Origin: Sphingomonas metalli
GTDB lineage: Bacteria; Pseudomonadota; Alphaproteobacteria; Sphingomonadales; Sphingomonadaceae
Reading direction: 5' to 3'
Length of the DNA stretch: 64,000 nt
NCBI RefSeq assembly: GCF_014641735.1
Contig: NZ_BMIH01000002.1
Location: forward strand, 496,001-560,000
Both the position numbers and the translations under genes were made by a program. The notes beneath the pieces are model-generated. The model saw only the letters and a list, made by a program, of their open reading frames with translations, ran no database searches and was not told the DNA's origin. This document shows, piece after piece, positions 60,899 to 64,000 of this stretch; the first letter of the stretch is position 1, and the number at the start of each line of letters is the position of its first letter.

Positions 60899-61077
60899 GC
60901 GAGATTCTCCGTTGCACGTTGGGCGAAACGGCAAAGCTAACCTCGATCAGGATGATGCGTTCCTGGTAGCTTTGCGCCGGCAGACGGGTGCGTTTGCATC
61001 ATCGCGGCTGCGGCGGAGAGGGGTGCCGCACGCAGGAGCGGTTTGAACTCAAGGCCGCCAGCCTCTAGCGAGAGGCG

Positions 61078-61890
61078 ATGACCATGAAGCCCCCGATCGG
61101 TCGCGACACGCGGCTGTGCATGTCGCTGTCGGCGCGCCCCGGCAATTTCGGATCGCGCTTCCACAACCGGCTCTACGAGCTGCGCGGGCTGGACTATGTC
61201 TACAAGTCGTTCAGCACGCGCGATCTGCCCGGCGCGGTCGGCGGGATCCGGGCGCTGGCGATCCGCGGCTGCGCGATCTCCATGCCGTTCAAGGAGGCGG
61301 TGATCCCGCTGCTCGACGGGCTGGCGGGGTCCGCCGCGGCGATCGACAGCGTCAACACCATCGTCAACGACGATGGCGTGCTGACCGGCTACAATACCGA
61401 CTATGCGGCGGTGGTGGCGCTGATCGCCGATATCGATCCGGCGACGCGCTTCGTCCTGCGCGGATCGGGCGGGATGGCGAAGGCGGTGGCCGCCGCCCTG
61501 CGCGACTCCGGCTTCCGCGACGGCACCATCGTCGCGCGCAATGCCGGGGCCGGACAGGCGCTCGCCGCGCTCTACGGCTTCGGCTGGGCGGCGGCGGTGA
61601 CCGAGGGCGCGCCGCTGCTGATCAACGTCACCCCGATCGGCATGACCGGCGGCAACGAGGACGAACTGCCCTTCTCCGCCGACGCGATCGCCGCCTGCGA
61701 CATCGCCTTCGACGTGGTGCAGTACCCGCCTGAGACCCGCTTCCTCCAGGCCGCCCGGGCGGCGGGCAAGCGCGTCATCACCGGCACCGAGGTCGCGACG
61801 CTCCAGGCGCTGGAGCAGTTCATCCTCTATACGGGTGTCCGTCCGACGGCGGCGGAGGTGGCGCAGGCGGCGGAATTCGCCAGGGGTTGA
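61078..61890 (+). CDS. Shikimate 5-dehydrogenase-like protein
   Basis: 270-aa protein of the AroE/YdiB family. The substrate domain has CAISMPFKEAVIPLLD with the catalytic Lys, and DSVNTIVNDDGVLTGYNTDYAA with the Asn and Asp of the shikimate site. The NADP domain keeps RGSGGMAKAVAAALRDSG, in which the usual GAGG reads GSGG, and INVTPIGMTGG. It is a divergent paralogue type often called 'shikimate 5-dehydrogenase' and may act on quinate or a related acid. Not in an operon with other aro genes here. Confidence 0.85.
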   Translation: MTMKPPIGRDTRLCMSLSARPGNFGSRFHNRLYELRGLDYVYKSFSTRDLPGAVGGIRALAIRGCAISMPFKEAVIPLLDGLAGSAAAIDSVNTIVNDDGVLTGYNTDYAAVVALIADIDPATRFVLRGSGGMAKAVAAALRDSGFRDGTIVARNAGAGQALAALYGFGWAAAVTEGAPLLINVTPIGMTGGNEDELPFSADAIAACDIAFDVVQYPPETRFLQAARAAGKRVITGTEVATLQALEQFILYTGVRPTAAEVAQAAEFARG

Positions 61891-61929
61891 CGCGCGGCTC
61901 CTCGGTTCCGTCGGGCAGGACGAAGCGGG

Positions 61930-62298
61930 TCATGGCACCAGCTTCCTGACCAGCGCGACGAGCTTGTCGGCATCGAACGGCTTGACCAGCCAGCCGGTCG
62001 CGCCGGCGGACTTGGCCATCTGGCGCATATCCTCCTGCGATTCCGTCGTCAGCAGCACGATCGGGGTGAAGCCCATGCCCGGCAGGCCGCGCACCGCCTT
62101 GACCAGGTCGATGCCGCTCATGCCACCCATGTTGAGGTCGGTCAGGATCATCCGCGGCTTCAAGCCGGCCTGTACCTTCGCCAGCGCATCCTCGCCGCTC
62201 GACGCCTCCTTGACGTCGAGCCCGGTCGGCTTGAGCGCGATCGCAACGCTCATCAGCATCGAGGGGGAGTCGTCTACGATCAGGATGGGGTCAGCCAC
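61930..62298 (-). CDS. cheY: CheY-like response regulator
   Basis: 122-aa single receiver domain. The acidic pair D9-D10, phospho-acceptor D54 (MILTDLNMGG), Thr in VLLTTES and Lys in WLVKPFDADK are all present. It is the last gene of a chemotaxis cluster after cheA and a STAS gene, so it is expected to take phosphate from CheA and act on the flagellar motor. Only 19 nt separate it from the STAS gene. Confidence 0.93.
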   Translation of the reverse strand: MADPILIVDDSPSMLMSVAIALKPTGLDVKEASSGEDALAKVQAGLKPRMILTDLNMGGMSGIDLVKAVRGLPGMGFTPIVLLTTESQEDMRQMAKSAGATGWLVKPFDADKLVALVRKLVP

Positions 62299-62317
62299 GG
62301 TCGGTCTCTCAGATGGG

Positions 62318-62581
62318 TCAGGCAGAAGTTTGGGCGGCGGCGGCCGGCGCGACCGGATCGGTCGCCATCAGGCCGGCGAGCAGCGGATCGGCGGGCAGGC
62401 TGGCGATCCTGGGCCGCAGCGCCAGGACCACCTGCAACAGCGCACCGTGCATGCCGGTGCATTTCGCCATGGCCAGCTTCGCGCGCGGATTGGCGCGCAG
62501 GAAGTTGGCGAGGTCCAGCGCCTCCTCGACCGCGCAGCGCCCTTCGCAATGCGCCATCGTGCGGGTGTAGCGGATCGCCAT
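62318..62581 (-). CDS. Small STAS-like protein in chemotaxis cluster
   Basis: 87-aa protein with a predicted alpha/beta STAS-like fold: TRTMAHCEGRCAVEEALDLANFLRANPRAKLAMAKCTGMHGALLQVVLAL. Similar small genes often sit between cheA and cheY or cheW in this group of bacteria. Its role in signalling is not known. The ATG at 62581 overlaps the cheA stop by one base (TGATG), so the two are coupled. Confidence 0.72.
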   Translation of the reverse strand: MAIRYTRTMAHCEGRCAVEEALDLANFLRANPRAKLAMAKCTGMHGALLQVVLALRPRIASLPADPLLAGLMATDPVAPAAAAQTSA

Positions 62582-64000
62582 CACAACAGCTCCTTCAGAT
62601 CGAGGACGAGGAGGACGCGCCCGTCGCCGAGCAGGGTCGTGCCGCAATAGCCGCTCACCTCGGCGAGCAGCCCGGTCATCGGCTTCAGGATCACGTCCAT
62701 GCCCTCGCGGAAATCGTCGATGACGAGGCCGACGGTGCGCCCCTCGAAGCGGCAGACCAGCACCGCCTCGCCGCGCTCGCGGTCGACCGCGGCGGGACGC
62801 CCGCCGAGCAGCGCGGTCATCCGCACCAACGGCACCACCTCGTCGCGCAGCACGAAGACCTCGCGATGCTTGATCCGCTGGATGACGGAGGGGTCGAGCC
62901 GCGTCGTCTGGACGACATGATCGATCGGGATGCCATAGAGGCTGCCGCCGATCTCGACGACCATCACCCGCGTCACCGCCATGCTGAGCGGCAGCGACAG
63001 GCGCGTGACCGTCCCCTGCCCCAGTTGCGAGCTGACCGAGACGCGCCCGCCCAGCTTCTGGACGGTGCTGAGCACCACATCCATGCCGACGCCGCGGCCC
63101 GACAGGTCCGAAATCTCCGCCGCGGTCGAAAAGCCGGGGCGGTAGATCAGGTTGATCGCCTCCTGGTCCGACAGGCCATCGGCCTGTTCGCGGGTGACGA
63201 GGCCCTTGTCGACCGCGGCCTTGCGGATGCGGACGGGATCGATGCCGCGCCCGTCATCGGCGATCTCGATCACCACGCAGTCATTGTCCTGCCAGGCGCG
63301 CAGGCGCAGCGTCGCGGCGGCGGGCTTGCCGGCGGCGGTGCGCGTCGCCGGCTCCTCGATGCCATGGTCGAGCGAGTTGCGGACGATATGGAGGAGCGGA
63401 TCGCCCAGCGCCTCGACGATCGTCTTGTCGGCGGCGGTGTCGGCGCCCTCCATCACGAGCTCGACCTGCTTGTCGAGCCGGCGGGCGATGTCGCGGACGA
63501 GGCGCGGGAAGCGGTCGAACACCTCCGCGACGGGGAGCATCGCCGCCAGGGGATCGGTGCCGGTGTAGAAACACCCCTCTTCGGGCGTGTAGCGGACGAC
63601 GAGGATCGCCTCCCCCGCCCGCGCCCGATCCAGCAGGGCGGTGCGGTGCGGCTCGGCGAAGCCGGTCAGCCACGCGGCCGGCGCGGGTTCCAGCACCGCG
63701 TCGACGACGACCGGCGCGGCGCTTTCCGCGCCGCCCAGCCGCGCACGCAGCGCGCCGGCATGCTGGCTGGCGATCCGGTCGGCATCGCCCGCCAGCGTGC
63801 CGTCGCGGTCGAGCTGGTCGATGAAACCACCCACCTGGTCGAGGCTGTCGAGAAGCAGGTCGACCAGATTGGAATCGAGCGCCAGTGCACCGGTGCGGAC
63901 CTGCGACAGCACATCCTCGCCGGCATGGACCAGCCGGGTCAGCGCCGGCGTATCGAACAGGCCGGACGAGCCTTTCAGCGTATGGACCGCGCGGAACACC
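62581..64000 (-). CDS. cheA: Chemotaxis histidine kinase CheA, partial
   Basis: C-terminal 470 or so codons of CheA; the start lies beyond the right edge. The visible part begins in the HPt domain with the phospho-His in FRAVHTLKGSSGLFD, then a short linker, the dimerisation region, the ATPase domain (HIVRNSLDHGIE, the N box; IADDGRGIDPVRIRKAAV; GRGVGMDVVLSTV, the G box), and a CheW-like domain (GGSLYGIPIDHVVQTTRL to VLLVLDLKELL). It receives signals from chemoreceptors and phosphorylates CheY and CheB. Confidence 0.93.
   Translation of the reverse strand, partial: VFRAVHTLKGSSGLFDTPALTRLVHAGEDVLSQVRTGALALDSNLVDLLLDSLDQVGGFIDQLDRDGTLAGDADRIASQHAGALRARLGGAESAAPVVVDAVLEPAPAAWLTGFAEPHRTALLDRARAGEAILVVRYTPEEGCFYTGTDPLAAMLPVAEVFDRFPRLVRDIARRLDKQVELVMEGADTAADKTIVEALGDPLLHIVRNSLDHGIEEPATRTAAGKPAAATLRLRAWQDNDCVVIEIADDGRGIDPVRIRKAAVDKGLVTREQADGLSDQEAINLIYRPGFSTAAEISDLSGRGVGMDVVLSTVQKLGGRVSVSSQLGQGTVTRLSLPLSMAVTRVMVVEIGGSLYGIPIDHVVQTTRLDPSVIQRIKHREVFVLRDEVVPLVRMTALLGGRPAAVDRERGEAVLVCRFEGRTVGLVIDDFREGMDVILKPMTGLLAEVSGYCGTTLLGDGRVLLVLDLKELL

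Overview
The window looks like chromosomal DNA of a high-GC alphaproteobacterium, most likely a Sphingomonas-type member of the Sphingomonadales. Supporting signs are the very GC-rich third codon positions, the large NAD-glutamate dehydrogenase, the CobS, BolA and J-domain genes, the two TonB-dependent receptors, and a family of short hairpin repeats between genes. Two near-perfect parS sites at 16931 and 17106 suggest an origin-proximal position. The organism call is inference from gene content, not from a marker gene.

Layout. 1-6165: edge of a VapC/Phd toxin-antitoxin pair, cobS, then an HxlR regulator divergent from a tightly coupled run of small VOC, GST, DUF1428 and SRPBCC genes; one VOC gene carries a frameshift. 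6337-9294: J-domain protein divergent from bolA, then GST, NUDIX and epoxide-hydrolase-like genes with overlapping ends. 9433-16786: DUF2332, hisG-hisD, a ribbon-helix-helix gene, and an iron block (siderophore receptor behind a Fur-box-like promoter, PiuC dioxygenase, unknown membrane protein). 16787-17333: gene-free, holding both parS sites and repeats. 17334-31593: NAD-glutamate dehydrogenase, class A penicillin-binding protein, threonine aldolase, EamA exporter, SDR, M28 peptidase, PepN.

31722-42081: CsaA, a GST-fold protein that may be the division factor FzlA, a VapBC pair, then glutamate synthase, in which a complete MntA-HepT toxin-antitoxin pair lies between gltD and gltB with 4-nt overlaps at all three junctions; then uppP and an NDUFA9-like gene. 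42181-43999: tRNA-Leu(CAG), a predicted nuclease toxin with an overlapping candidate immunity gene, and a small gene remnant. 44035-50159: a phosphate block (TonB receptor, Pit, PhoD) in which pit and phoD face away from each other and each has a Pho-box-like site. 50173-64000: pirin, two secreted carbohydrate-related proteins, an Fe-S (6-4) photolyase, a Tat-signal SDR, a secreted phosphoesterase, aquaporin, a shikimate-dehydrogenase-like gene, and the end of a chemotaxis cluster (cheA, STAS, cheY).

Themes: nitrogen assimilation by two routes (glutamate dehydrogenase and GOGAT), iron and phosphate scavenging with visible regulatory sites, and accessory conflict genes (three toxin-antitoxin pairs and one nuclease/immunity pair) placed at the edges of or inside housekeeping operons. 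Most repeats lie between convergent genes.
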